This document shows positions 36,207 to 45,236 of a stretch of DNA of 64,000 bases, piece by piece (position 1 is the first letter of the stretch; each line of letters begins with the position of its first letter). The stretch covers positions 6,277,501 through 6,341,500 of the forward strand of contig NZ_CP126980.1 of the NCBI RefSeq assembly GCF_030252345.1, in the 5' to 3' direction. The DNA comes from Actinoplanes oblitus. Its GTDB lineage: Bacteria; Actinomycetota; Actinomycetes; Mycobacteriales; Micromonosporaceae. The notes under the pieces are model-generated. The model made no database searches. It saw only the letters and a list, made by a program, of their open reading frames with translations, and was not told the DNA's origin. A program made the translations under genes and the position numbers.

Positions 36207-36893
36207 CTACCCGATCGCGCGCTCCCGCACACGCCGTCCCTGAAATACCGTCACGGTGATCGCTGGAACCGCGACCCCGAGCAGCAGCCCGGCCACCACG
36301 TCACTGGTCCAGTGCACCCCGAGCGCCACCCTGCTGTAGGCGGTGATCACCGGAAGCAGCACCCCCGCCGCGCAGAGCGCCAGCCGTCTCCCCCGCCCGC
36401 CCGCGCGCGGCAGCAGGACCAGCAGGAACACCGCCGCCCCGAGCGCCGCGTTCAGCGCGTGCCCGGAGGGGAAGGAGAAGCCGGTGGCCCGGGCCACCGG
36501 ATCGAGCAGGTCCGGCCGATGCCGGCCGAAGAGCAGTTTGAGTACGCCACCCAGCGCGCCACCGGCGGCCATCGTCGCCGCCACCCACCAGGCGAGCACG
36601 ACTTCGTTACGCCGCGCCAGCCAGATCGCCAGCACCAGCGCCGCGAGCCGCCAGCTGTTCGGATGGAAGGCGAGACTCCACCAGTCCATCGCCTCCACCC
36701 AGCCGGGATGCCCGACCGCGTAGACGTGCAGCGCATCGGTCACGTCGTTGTCGAGCTCCCGCAGCTCGCCGGATTTGCCCAGCACCAGCGCGGCGATCAC
36801 GCCGAACGGCACCAGCAGCGCGACTGCCGCGCCCGCCGCCTCGGTGGTCCGCACCCCGAGGGAGATCTCCCGCCCCTTCCACATGCGCCGCAT
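36207..36893 (-). CDS. PAP2-family membrane phosphatase (second of two)
   Basis: This 228-residue protein carries the full PAP2 signature: KLLFGRHRPD (K-x6-RP), SFPSGHALNAAL and SRVALGVHWTSDV. Six membrane helices are visible. It lies nine bases upstream of the other PAP2 gene, in the same direction, so the two are likely cotranscribed. The two proteins differ clearly in sequence and are not a recent duplication. ATG 36884 is an alternative start. Confidence 0.88.
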   Translation of the reverse strand: MRRMWKGREISLGVRTTEAAGAAVALLVPFGVIAALVLGKSGELRELDNDVTDALHVYAVGHPGWVEAMDWWSLAFHPNSWRLAALVLAIWLARRNEVVLAWWVAATMAAGGALGGVLKLLFGRHRPDLLDPVARATGFSFPSGHALNAALGAAVFLLVLLPRAGGRGRRLALCAAGVLLPVITAYSRVALGVHWTSDVVAGLLLGVAVPAITVTVFQGRRVRERAIG

Positions 36894-36946
36894 ATACCCA
36901 GCGTCCCCGCCGCGATGCGCGACGGGGACGAACTGGCGGGGTGCGG

Positions 36947-37579
36947 TCAGCGAGCGGCGAGGGCCCGGCCGGCCTCGGCCGCCGCGGCGTGCGCGGCCTC
37001 CTGCATCGCGGCAGCGGTCTCCTTGAACGAGTCGAGCGCCGGGTTCACGCCGACCAGGGTGAACTCCCGCTCGATCAGGGTCAGGTCGGCACCCCAGATG
37101 TCGGCGACGACGCGACGCAGGTAGGCGGTGTTGTGGTCCCAGCCGTCGCGCGGCGTGCCCGGCCCGTACGCACCACCGCGGGTGGTGACCAGGATGACCG
37201 GCTTGCCGTCGAGCAGCTTCTCCCCCAGGGTGCCACCGGCCATGGCCAGGTCGAACCAGATCTTGACGTGCTGGGAGACGCCGTAGTTGTAGAACGGCAG
37301 GGCGAGGATCGCGCCGTCCGAGTCCCGCAGCTCGGCGGCCAGCTCGTTGGCCAGCGCGAGGGCCCGGCTCTGCGCGTCGGTGCGGTCGGCCTCGGGGAGC
37401 CAGCTGGCCTGGACCGCGTGCTGCCAGGCGTCCGAGGGCAGCGGCTGGTTGCCGATGTGCCGACGGACGATCTTGGTGTCCGGCGCCGTCTCGAGCCAGG
37501 CGGCCTCGGCGATGTCGGCCAGCGCGCTGCTCGCGGACTGCGGACCCTGGATGCTGGCGTCGATGCGAAGAATGCTCAT
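36947..37579 (-). CDS. azoR: FMN-dependent NADH-azoreductase
   Basis: This 210-residue flavodoxin-fold enzyme reduces quinones and azo compounds with NADH. Typical features are MSILRIDASIQGPQSASSAL (phosphate-binding loop), LALPFYNYGVSQHVKIWFD and VTTRGGAYGPGTPRDGWDHN. It is divergent from a MarR regulator with four copies of a 16-bp operator in between, so repression with induction by electrophiles or quinones is likely. Confidence 0.9.
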   Translation of the reverse strand: MSILRIDASIQGPQSASSALADIAEAAWLETAPDTKIVRRHIGNQPLPSDAWQHAVQASWLPEADRTDAQSRALALANELAAELRDSDGAILALPFYNYGVSQHVKIWFDLAMAGGTLGEKLLDGKPVILVTTRGGAYGPGTPRDGWDHNTAYLRRVVADIWGADLTLIEREFTLVGVNPALDSFKETAAAMQEAAHAAAAEAGRALAAR

Positions 37580-37603
37580 CGGTACTGCTCCCGTTGCTTT
37601 CGG

Positions 37604-37619
37604 ACTTGAACCGTCAACT
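37604..37619. promoter_or_regulatory. MarR-type operator, site 1
   Basis: ACTTGA-ACCG-TCAACT: 5 of 6 arm positions pair. It is closest to azoR, 25 bases upstream of its start, so binding should block azoR transcription. Confidence 0.7.
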
Positions 37620-37636
37620 CAAGGTAGGCCGCCATG

Positions 37637-37652
37637 ACTTGAATCGTCAAGT
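37637..37652. promoter_or_regulatory. MarR-type operator, site 2 (perfect)
   Basis: ACTTGA-ATCG-TCAAGT is a perfect 6-4-6 dyad and best defines the motif. Confidence 0.75.
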
Positions 37653-37658
37653 TGTCGA

Positions 37659-37674
37659 GGTTGACCATTCAAGT
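37659..37674. promoter_or_regulatory. MarR-type operator, site 3
   Basis: GGTTGA-CCAT-TCAAGT: right arm is consensus, left arm keeps TTGA. Centre is two helical turns (22 bp) from site 2. Confidence 0.65.
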
Positions 37675-37692
37675 CAGCAGGATCACCGGCTG

Positions 37693-37708
37693 GGTTGAGG
37701 ATTCAAGC
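37693..37708. promoter_or_regulatory. MarR-type operator, site 4
   Basis: GGTTGA-GGAT-TCAAGC, ending 13 bases before the marR ATG. Its place suggests autoregulation. Confidence 0.6.
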
Positions 37709-37721
37709 TAAAGTTGTCGCC

Positions 37722-38285
37722 ATGAAGACCGAGGAGCCGGCGACCGGCGAGCCGGCGGCCACCGGGCCGGCGGCAGCCGCGGCGTCGACGGCCGCCGAGC
37801 CGCACTGGCTCGACCCCGAGGAGACGGCCACCTGGCTGGCCATGATCAAGATGATCACCCGGCTCCCGGCCGCCCTCGACGCCGACCTCCAGCACAGCTC
37901 CGGCCTGTCCTTCTTCGAGTACCAGGTGCTGGCCGGCCTCTCCATGCAGCCGGACCGCCGCCACCGGATGAGCGACCTGGCCGAGTTCAGCGCCTGCTCG
38001 CTGTCCCGGCTGTCGCACACCGCCCGCCGCCTGGAGTCCAAGGGCTGGCTCTACCGGGAGCCCGACCCCACCGACGGGCGGTACACGCTCGCGGTGCTCA
38101 CCGAGGCCGGCTGGGACAAGGTGGTGGCCACCGCTCCCGGGCACGTCGCCGGGGTGCGCCGGCTGCTGATCGACGCGCTCACCCAGACGCAGTACAAGCA
38201 GTTGCGCCAGATCAGCGAGCGGGTCAACGACGCGATCGGCAACGAGCCCTGCACCGGCGCGCACGCCAAGCCGACGGTCTGCTGA
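37722..38285 (+). CDS. MarR-family transcriptional regulator
   Basis: This 187-residue regulator has an Ala/Thr/Glu-rich N-terminal tail of about 30 residues and a winged helix-turn-helix (RMSDLAEFSACSLSRLSHTA, wing REPDPTDGRYTLAVLTEAGW). Dimers of this family bind dyads such as the four sites just upstream. It probably represses azoR and itself, released by an oxidant or phenolic ligand. The frame extends to 37695 but that would put the start inside operator site 4; ATG 37722 is preferred. Confidence 0.9.
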   Translation: MKTEEPATGEPAATGPAAAAASTAAEPHWLDPEETATWLAMIKMITRLPAALDADLQHSSGLSFFEYQVLAGLSMQPDRRHRMSDLAEFSACSLSRLSHTARRLESKGWLYREPDPTDGRYTLAVLTEAGWDKVVATAPGHVAGVRRLLIDALTQTQYKQLRQISERVNDAIGNEPCTGAHAKPTVC

Positions 38286-38512
38286 GCCGGGCGCCTCCCG
38301 CCGTACCGTGAAGCGGCGGATCGCCGGCAACGGCGGACCGTGCGCCGGGCCTCGCCTCGCACCCGGCCGGACTCCGGAACACGGCCGGGGACAGCTCGGC
38401 GCCGAACTTCCCGCGGTCGCCCGGATTCTCGATCTGGCCGATGGCGTTCGGCACCCGGTCACGACCTCACGTCAGGCACTTCGCGGACCCGCCGTTCGCG
38501 GTTACCGTGCAG

Positions 38513-38518
38513 TAAGGT
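38513..38518 (+). promoter_or_regulatory. Candidate -10 element (TAAGGT) of aidB
   Basis: TAAGGT ends six bases before the GTG start, the geometry expected for a leaderless transcript. No convincing -35. The rest of the 240-base spacer 38286-38524 holds only GC dyads. Confidence 0.45.
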
Positions 38519-38524
38519 GCGGGC

Positions 38525-40153
38525 GTGACCCACGAGGTGTTCAATCAGCCGCCGCCCCTGATCGGTTACGACGTCGCCGCCGATGCCGCCCTGACCGAGG
38601 CCCTGGACCGCGAGGGCGCCGGCTGGGCCGCCGACGATCTGCACAAGCTGGGCCTGCGGGCGGGCAGCGAGCAGACCCAGCGCTGGGCCGACGAGGCGAA
38701 CCGGCACGAGCCCCGCCTGCTCCCGGTCGACCGCTACGGTCACCGCCTCGACGAGGTCGACTTCCACCCGTCCTGGCACCGCCTGATGGACGTGGCGGTC
38801 GGCGAGGGCCTGGCCGGCGCCGCGTGGGCCGACCCGCGGCCGGGCGCGCACGTCGCCCGGGCGGCCGGCTTCTTCGTCTGGGCGCAGCCGGAGGCCGGGC
38901 ACGGCTGCCCGATCTCGATGACCTACGCGGTGATCCCGGCGCTGCGCAACGACCCGGTGCTGGCCGCGCGGTTCGAGCCGCTGCTGACCAGCCGCTCCTA
39001 CGACCCGGGCCTGCGTGTCCCCGCCGACAAGCGCGGCCTGCTCGCCGGGATGGGCATGACGGAGAAGCAGGGCGGCTCGGACGTCCGGGCCAACACGACG
39101 ACTGCCGTCTTCTCGGCGGAGACCGGCACCTGGCTGCTGACCGGTCACAAATGGTTCACCAGCGCGCCGATGTGCGACCTCTTCCTGGTGCTGGCGCAGG
39201 CGCCGGGCGGGCTCTCCTGCTTCCTGGTGCCGCGCATCCTGCCGGACGGCACCCGCAACACGTTCCGCATCCAGCGGCTCAAGGACAAGCTCGGCAACCG
39301 CAGCAACGCCTCCAGCGAGCCGGAGTTCGACAACACCGTGGCCTGGCTGGTCGGCGGTGAGGGCCAGGGCGTCCGGACGATCATCGAGATGGTGTCGATG
39401 ACCCGGCTGGACTGCGTCACCGGCTCCGCGTCCGGGATGCGCGCCGCCCTGGTGCAGGCGATCCACCACGCCAGGCACCGCGCGGCGTTCGGCGGCCCGC
39501 TGATCGGCAAACCGGCGATGCGCAACGTGCTCGCCGATCTGGCGATCGAGTCGGAGGCGGCGACCGCCCTGGCCATGCGGCTGGCCGGCTCGGTCGACCG
39601 GGCAATCCGCGGCGACCAGGGCGAGCAGGCGTTCCGCCGGCTGGCCATCCCGGTCGGCAAGTTCTGGGTGTGCAAGCGGCAGCCGGCAGTGGTCGGCGAG
39701 GCACTGGAGTGCCTGGGCGGCAACGGTTACGTGGAGGACTCCGGGCTGCCCCGGCTCTATCGGGACGCGCCGCTCAACTCGATCTGGGAGGGCTCCGGCA
39801 ACGTGCAGGCGCTCGACGTGCTGCGCGCCCTGCACCGGTCGCCGGACAGCCTGGAGGCGTTCTTCACCGAGGTGGGCGCCGCCGCCGGCGCCGACCGGCA
39901 TCTCGACGAGGCGGTGCGCGGGCTGCGCGACCAGCTCGCCGATCGCAGCGATCCCGAGGTACGCGCCCGTCGCACCGTCGAGCGGATGGCCACCGTGCTG
40001 CAGGGTTCGCTGCTGGTCCGGCACGCACCGGCCGCCGTCGCCGACGCGTTCTGCGCGAGCCGGCTCGGCGGGGACTGGGGCTACACGTTCGGCACCCTGC
40101 CAGCCGGGGTGGACACCGCGGCGATCATCGAACGGGCTGCGCCACGCGGCTGA
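38525..40153 (+). CDS. aidB: AidB-type acyl-CoA dehydrogenase family protein
   Basis: This 542-residue flavoprotein closely follows E. coli AidB in length and landmarks: FNQPPPLIGYD start, DREGAGW, GLLAGMGMTEKQGGSDVRAN (FAD region), GHKWFTSAPM, RLKDKLGNRSNASSEPEF, MTRLDC and NSIWEGSGNVQALDVLRAL. AidB binds DNA and is induced during alkylation stress in E. coli; its protective chemistry is unsettled. It starts with GTG six bases after a -10-like TAAGGT. It appears monocistronic here; no ada gene is adjacent. Confidence 0.93.
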   Translation: MTHEVFNQPPPLIGYDVAADAALTEALDREGAGWAADDLHKLGLRAGSEQTQRWADEANRHEPRLLPVDRYGHRLDEVDFHPSWHRLMDVAVGEGLAGAAWADPRPGAHVARAAGFFVWAQPEAGHGCPISMTYAVIPALRNDPVLAARFEPLLTSRSYDPGLRVPADKRGLLAGMGMTEKQGGSDVRANTTTAVFSAETGTWLLTGHKWFTSAPMCDLFLVLAQAPGGLSCFLVPRILPDGTRNTFRIQRLKDKLGNRSNASSEPEFDNTVAWLVGGEGQGVRTIIEMVSMTRLDCVTGSASGMRAALVQAIHHARHRAAFGGPLIGKPAMRNVLADLAIESEAATALAMRLAGSVDRAIRGDQGEQAFRRLAIPVGKFWVCKRQPAVVGEALECLGGNGYVEDSGLPRLYRDAPLNSIWEGSGNVQALDVLRALHRSPDSLEAFFTEVGAAAGADRHLDEAVRGLRDQLADRSDPEVRARRTVERMATVLQGSLLVRHAPAAVADAFCASRLGGDWGYTFGTLPAGVDTAAIIERAAPRG

Positions 40154-40228
40154 TCCGCCGGGCTGGGCGCACGGGTGATCCGTGAGGCAGCCCTGATCCG
40201 CGCCGGTGCCGCGGACCCGCCCGCCAGG

Positions 40229-41677
40229 TCAGAAGCCGCCGCGTAGCGAGCGCACCTCGGCGAGCAGCTCCTGCTGGGAGATCGGCTCGACCAGGCCGCC
40301 GGTCCGGGCGTCCTGCATCGCCTTGGTCATCTGCACCCGGCGCAGCACCTCCTTGATGTCCGCGCCGGTCATCCCGGTGCTGGCCACCCCGAGGGCGGCC
40401 AGGTCGAGGTCGTCGGCGAACATCCGGAACCCGGGCGTCTCGTGCGCCGCGACCAGACCGTGGATCATCTTCCGGAAGATCTCCGCGCGGCTCGCCTCGT
40501 CCGGTTTCGGCACGCTCAGCTTGACGTCGAAGCGGCCGGACCGGATCAGCGACTCGTCCACCCGGTGCGGGAAGTTCGTGGTGGCCACCACTATCACGTT
40601 CGGGTTCTCCTCGATCAGGTCGTTCATCTCCTGCTTGAAGATCCCGGCGACCGCGTTGAGCGCCTGGCTGGCCGCGTCGCCACCGGCCCCGGCGTAGCTG
40701 ACGATCGAGTCGAACTCGTCGAACAGCATCAGCGTCGGCACCCGGTAGCGCCGGGCGTCGCGGAAGATCTGCTTGATGTTGCGCTCCGAGCCGCCGAGCC
40801 ACTTGTCCAGGATCTCCGGGGTGCGGATCTCCCGGAAGTCGGCGCCGATCTCGTTCGCCAGGGCACGGGAGAGCATGGTCTTGCCGGTGCCGGGCGGGCC
40901 GTACATCAGGATGCCCTGCGGGCGGCGGGCACCCCAGCGGGCCATCGCCTCCGGGTGCCGGAACGACACCGCGATCTGCCGCAGCTCGGCGACGATCTCG
41001 GCCAGCCCGCCGACCATGTCCAGGGTGACCCCCTCGGTGGTGACCGGGGCCGGTGGCGGGGTGGCCTCCCGGCTGAACACGTACCGCCTGCCGCGCAGCG
41101 CGTCCGGCCCGGCCAGCTCGGTCACCGCCTGCAGGGTCAGCGTCACGAAGGCCCGCAGGTGGTTCGCCGTCACCTCGTCGCGCGGCACCTCGGCCCGCAG
41201 CCGCACCACGTCGCCGTCGTCCTCCCTGGCAACATCGGCCTGCAGGCCGACCCCCGCGTCCGCGAGAACTCCCGGTTCGCGCGCCGCCGCCGGGCCCGCC
41301 GTCTTGTCGAAACCCAGTTTCCGGTACGCCGCGGCCGCTGCCGTGCCGACGCCGTCGACGAACCGGGTGGCCACCGGGTCACCCTCGGCGATCCGCTTGG
41401 ACAGCAGCATGCCGATCGGGTCGCGCCCGAGCACCAGCTTGCGCACCCGCTCGGTGGTCATCTCCTCCGCGCCGGCGTGGATCCGGGCGATGAACACGTG
41501 CACCGCGCCGGCCGGCCCGTCGACGCTGGACACTGTGATGTCCACCCGCTGGATCGGGAGCGGCCACCGCGGGCCGTGCACCAGCTCGACCGGGTTCACC
41601 CGGGCCGCGGCCAGGACGGTGTTCGCGTCGATCAGTTCCACCGTGGCACCGGCGTACTCGAAGATCTCGCCGCCCAT
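40229..41677 (-). CDS. AAA+ ATPase with an unassigned N-terminal half
   Basis: This 482-residue protein has a single AAA module in its C-terminal half (about 225-470): Walker A MYGPPGTGKTMLSRAL, Walker B TLMLFDEFDSI, sensor 1 NVIVVATTNFPHRVDES, arginine finger region RSGRFDVKLS and a sensor-2 helix after TGADIKEVLRR. This is the Vps4/Cdc48/FtsH-like clade. The first 220 residues are a mixed alpha/beta domain I do not recognise. GGAGG seven bases upstream fixes ATG 41677. No protease motif is present, so it is more likely an unfoldase or remodeller. It is divergent from a secreted peptidase. Confidence 0.88.
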   Translation of the reverse strand: MGGEIFEYAGATVELIDANTVLAAARVNPVELVHGPRWPLPIQRVDITVSSVDGPAGAVHVFIARIHAGAEEMTTERVRKLVLGRDPIGMLLSKRIAEGDPVATRFVDGVGTAAAAAYRKLGFDKTAGPAAAREPGVLADAGVGLQADVAREDDGDVVRLRAEVPRDEVTANHLRAFVTLTLQAVTELAGPDALRGRRYVFSREATPPPAPVTTEGVTLDMVGGLAEIVAELRQIAVSFRHPEAMARWGARRPQGILMYGPPGTGKTMLSRALANEIGADFREIRTPEILDKWLGGSERNIKQIFRDARRYRVPTLMLFDEFDSIVSYAGAGGDAASQALNAVAGIFKQEMNDLIEENPNVIVVATTNFPHRVDESLIRSGRFDVKLSVPKPDEASRAEIFRKMIHGLVAAHETPGFRMFADDLDLAALGVASTGMTGADIKEVLRRVQMTKAMQDARTGGLVEPISQQELLAEVRSLRGGF

Positions 41678-41861
41678 AACGTTTCCTCCGCTTTCGGATT
41701 TTCCCCTTACCGGCTTTTCCCAGAGTGACACGTCAGCGCTTCCACCCCGGCATTCACGTCAGTTAATCTGCGAACGCTGATCACCCTCGATGCCGTGGGC
41801 GCAGCCGGCGACCCCGGCGGCAGCTCACGGCCGTCGCGATCGTCGAATGTGGAGGAACTCC

Positions 41862-43394
41862 GTGCGTAAACGCATGATCGCCGTTCCACTCGCCGCCGCT
41901 CTGGTAATCACCCAGATGCCTCAGCCGGCATCAGCGGTGGATGAGATCAACACGAAGAAACTGCGCGACGCGGTCACCGTCTCCGGCATCCTCGGGCACG
42001 AACGCGTGCTCCAGCGGATCGCCACCCAGAACGGCGGGACCCGGGCCTCCGGCACGCCAGGTTTCGCGGCCAGCGCCGCGTACGTCTCCAGCGTGCTGAA
42101 GAAGGCCGGCTACCGGGTCACCGAGCAGAAGTTCACCTTCCCGTTCTACCGGGAGCTCGCCCCGGCCCAGCTCGACCAGGTCACACCGACCGCGACGACC
42201 TACCAGACGGTCACCTACGACTACTCGGCCAGCGGCAACGTCACCGGCCGGGTGGTGCCGGCGCTCAACAACGTCCTGCCGCCCACCCCGACCCCCAGCT
42301 CCACCGCCGGCTGCGCGCCCACCGACTTCGCGCCGGCCTCGGCCACCGCGCCGGAGGTCGCGCTGATCCAGCGCGGTGGCTGCGACTTCGCGGTGAAGGC
42401 CGCGAACGCGGCGGCCGCCGGGTACGACGCGGCGATCATCTTCAACGAGGGCCAGCCGGGCCGGACCGACCTGTTCACCGGCACGCTCGGCGGGCCGGGC
42501 ACGATCCCGGTGGTCGGGCTGAGCTTCGCCGACGGCAGCGCGCTCGCGACGCAGGCCGCGGCCGGCACCGTGACGGTCCACGTGCAGACCAGCACCGAGG
42601 TCAACGCGGCCGCCTCGACCAGCAACATCATCGCGGACAGCCCGGGCGGCGACCCGAACCGGGTGCTGGTCGTCGGCAGCCACCTGGACTCGGTGGTGGC
42701 CGGGCCGGGCATCAACGACGACGGCAGCGGCACGGCCCAGGACCTGGAGATCGCCGTCCAGATGGCGAAGCTGAAGATCAAGCCGCGGCAGAAGGTGCGG
42801 TTCGCCTTCTGGGGCGCCGAGGAGGCCGGCCTGCTGGGCTCCGAGTACTACGTGGCGCACCTGAGCGACACCGAGCTCACCAAGATCTACGCCAACCTGA
42901 ACTTCGACATGGTCGCCTCGCCGAACTACGTCAGGTTCGTCTACGACGGGGACGGCTCGGCCACCGGCACCTCCGGCCCGTACGGCTCCGACCAGATCGA
43001 GACCCTGTTCACCAAGTACTTCGCCAACCAGGGCCTGGCCACCGACCCGACCGCGTTCGACGGGCGCAGCGACTACGGGCCGTTCATCCTGGCCGGGATC
43101 CCGGCGGGTGGCCTGTTCAGCGGCGCCGAGGGCGAGAAGACGCCGGAGCAGGCAGCGGTCTACGGCGGCACCGCCGGTGCGCCGTACGACTCGTGCTACC
43201 ACCAGGCCTGCGACGACATCAACAACCTGAACCCGAAGGCCCTGTCCGAGCTGAGCGACGGTGCCGCGCACGCGGTGCTGACCCTGGCCCTGACCAAGAC
43301 CGGCTTCTACCCGGACGGCAGCCTGCGTGCCGCGGCCCGCGCCGCCGCCGCGTCGAAGCGGCTCCCGTTCAAGGGCGACCACGCCCTGCGCTGA
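41862..43394 (+). CDS. Secreted M28-family zinc aminopeptidase with PA domain
   Basis: This 510-residue exported enzyme removes N-terminal residues from peptides. Signal peptide ends about residue 25 (QPASA). A PA domain is inserted (VALIQRGGCDFAVKAANAAA). Zinc ligands of the M28 core are seen in VVGSHLDSVVAGPGINDDGS, the general base in FWGAEEAGLLGSEYY, and later ligands in NFDMVASP and CYHQACDDINN. The start is GTG 41862, six bases after GGAGGAACTC... with GGAGG at 41851-41855; a longer frame upstream lacks a ribosome site. Close relatives are Streptomyces-type secreted aminopeptidases. Confidence 0.92.
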   Translation: MRKRMIAVPLAAALVITQMPQPASAVDEINTKKLRDAVTVSGILGHERVLQRIATQNGGTRASGTPGFAASAAYVSSVLKKAGYRVTEQKFTFPFYRELAPAQLDQVTPTATTYQTVTYDYSASGNVTGRVVPALNNVLPPTPTPSSTAGCAPTDFAPASATAPEVALIQRGGCDFAVKAANAAAAGYDAAIIFNEGQPGRTDLFTGTLGGPGTIPVVGLSFADGSALATQAAAGTVTVHVQTSTEVNAAASTSNIIADSPGGDPNRVLVVGSHLDSVVAGPGINDDGSGTAQDLEIAVQMAKLKIKPRQKVRFAFWGAEEAGLLGSEYYVAHLSDTELTKIYANLNFDMVASPNYVRFVYDGDGSATGTSGPYGSDQIETLFTKYFANQGLATDPTAFDGRSDYGPFILAGIPAGGLFSGAEGEKTPEQAAVYGGTAGAPYDSCYHQACDDINNLNPKALSELSDGAAHAVLTLALTKTGFYPDGSLRAAARAAAASKRLPFKGDHALR

Positions 43395-43548
43395 TCCACC
43401 GGCCCGGCCCGGCCCGGCCCCGCTCCGGCGGTGGCCGGGCCGCGGCACCTCGCCCGCCGCCCTGATCGCCGTCCCGGCGGGCCTCGGATCCGCCTCGGCC
43501 AGGTCCGTCCGGCGAGCGCGTCGCGGGCCGCGGGAGCATGCGCCCCGC

Positions 43549-43568
43549 GGACATCGCCGTACCGAAAA
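43549..43568 (+). repeat. Dispersed intergenic repeat (copy 2, GCCGTACCGAAAA)
   Basis: This copy at 43556-43568 and its flank CATC match the copy near 497-513. It lies in the 225-base spacer between the M28 peptidase and the methyltransferase, which holds no other recognisable feature. Confidence 0.45.
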
Positions 43569-43619
43569 GGGCCCGAAATAGGGTCGCCGAGCGGCGACGC
43601 GGCCCGCGAGGATTCCGGA

Positions 43620-44423
43620 ATGGATCAAGCGACGCACGAGATCGTCACCTTCTACCAGGACCGCTACGAGGAAGCGACCCGGCTGCACCGGCGCCCGCAG
43701 TCCCGGCTGGAGCGGATACGCACCCTCGAACTGCTGCGCGAGCTGCTGCCGGCGGCTCCCGCGAAGGTCCTCGACGTCGGCGGTGGCCCCGGCGCCTACG
43801 CGCGCGAACTGCTCGCCGACGGCTACCGGGTGCGCCTGGTCGACCTCGTCCCCGGTCACGTGGCGCAGGCGCGGGCCGGCGACCCGCCCGTCGACGCGGT
43901 CGTCGGGGATGCCCGGGAGCTGCCCGAACCGGACGACTCGCAGGACGCCACGCTGCTCCTCGGACCGCTCTACCACCTGCACGAACCCGCCGACCGGGTG
44001 CGCGCTCTGCGCGAGGCGATCCGGGTGACCCGGCCCGGTGGCCCGATCCTGGCCGCGGCGATCAGCCGCTTCGCCGGTCCGATCGACATGCTGGCCACCG
44101 CCCGCTTCGGCGACCACGTGCTGCGCGACGCCGAACGCCTGCTCACCAACGGTGCCAACGACGCCTCCATCGGCTTCACCCACGCCTACTTCCACCACGT
44201 CGCCGAGCTGACGGCGGAATGCCACGAAGCCGGCCTCACCGACGTCGTGGTCCACGGCGTCGAGGGCCCGGGCTGGTCGGCTGCCGAGGCGGCGCTGCCC
44301 GGCCCGCACGCCGAGGCCACCTTCGAGGGCGCGCTACGCCTGGCCCGCTTGTTCAGCACCGAGCCCGAGCTGGTCCCGGCCAGCGCCCACCTCCTGGTCG
44401 CCGCCACCACCCCGGCCCGCTGA
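43620..44423 (+). CDS. Class I SAM-dependent methyltransferase
   Basis: This 267-residue protein has motif I VLDVGGGPGAYARELL, motif II RVRLVDLVPGHVAQAR, and the post-motif DATLLLGPLYHLHEPADRVR typical of small-molecule methyltransferases. Substrate unknown. ATG 43620 follows GAGG; the frame continues upstream but without a ribosome site. It stands alone between repeat-bearing spacers. Confidence 0.85.
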   Translation: MDQATHEIVTFYQDRYEEATRLHRRPQSRLERIRTLELLRELLPAAPAKVLDVGGGPGAYARELLADGYRVRLVDLVPGHVAQARAGDPPVDAVVGDARELPEPDDSQDATLLLGPLYHLHEPADRVRALREAIRVTRPGGPILAAAISRFAGPIDMLATARFGDHVLRDAERLLTNGANDASIGFTHAYFHHVAELTAECHEAGLTDVVVHGVEGPGWSAAEAALPGPHAEATFEGALRLARLFSTEPELVPASAHLLVAATTPAR

Positions 44424-44456
44424 CCACTCACGATCCGCACCACCCCCGGTCCGCCG

Positions 44457-44557
44457 CTTTCCGGTACGCCGCCCGCCGCGCGCCCCGGGTACCGGCCAGC
44501 ACTCGCGATCCGCAGTACTTCGGCAGCCGTCCGGGAGGGCTCCAGGCGTACCGGAAA
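44457..44557. repeat. Facing copies TTTCCGGTACGCC / GGCGTACCGGAAA
   Basis: A 13-base motif at 44458-44470 and its exact reverse complement at 44545-44557 bracket about 74 bases in the spacer 44424-44661. This is the clearest example of the dispersed repeat and would form a long-loop hairpin. Confidence 0.6.
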
Positions 44558-44661
44558 TGGGTGGGAATGGGAAAAGCGTGCCGTGCGGGAAGCGGCCGCC
44601 CGGGGGAAGTCATCACCGTCGGAGGATTCCGGGTGGGTGGGTTCGGTGGGAGGATGCGGCC

Positions 44662-45219
44662 ATGCACGTTGTGTTCGTCCGCGGTGCTACCGGATCGACA
44701 GTGGCGACCGTGCACCGGGCTGACGGCGTCTCGTTGCAGCTTCCCGGGTACGACCGCAAGCACAAGGTTCCGCACGATCTCGCGCACTACGCCACGGAAC
44801 GCGCGCTGGAGATGTCCGGTGGTGTGTTCGGCGCGATCGCCGGTGGCGGGGTCTTCAGCAACATGCGGGTGGTCGGCGGCAAGCCACGCCATGACGCGGC
44901 GGCGCGCAGCAAGCGGCTCCTGGACGCGCATCGGGACACGCTGACGATGGCGGAGCTGCTGGCCGGGGTGGTGCACCGGGCGGTCGAGGACGGGAGCGCC
45001 GACAAGACGCCGGCGATGGTCCGGGACGCGTGGCGCAGCCTCGGCACCGGGCCGTTCCCGTGGACCGACGACCATGTCGAGGACGCGGTCCGGCTCCTGA
45101 CCGAGCTGACCGTCGAGTGGCAGGCGCGGGGAACCGTGCGGGTCACCTGGCCGGAACACCTGACCGCGCCGCTGCCCGCGTCGGGCGGGATCAGACGGGG
45201 CCGCCGCGGCCGCACCTGA
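44662..45219 (+). CDS. Conserved hypothetical protein
   Basis: This 185-residue soluble protein (MHVVFVRGATGSTVATVHRA... ending in a basic RRGRRGR tail) has a short beta-rich N-terminus, a PHDLAHYATE segment with a His-x3-His pattern, and a helical remainder. I cannot assign a family or role. GGGAGG eight bases upstream supports ATG 44662. Codon usage fits the neighbours. Confidence 0.7.
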   Translation: MHVVFVRGATGSTVATVHRADGVSLQLPGYDRKHKVPHDLAHYATERALEMSGGVFGAIAGGGVFSNMRVVGGKPRHDAAARSKRLLDAHRDTLTMAELLAGVVHRAVEDGSADKTPAMVRDAWRSLGTGPFPWTDDHVEDAVRLLTELTVEWQARGTVRVTWPEHLTAPLPASGGIRRGRRGRT

Positions 45220-45236
45220 CCTCCCGCCACCGCCCA

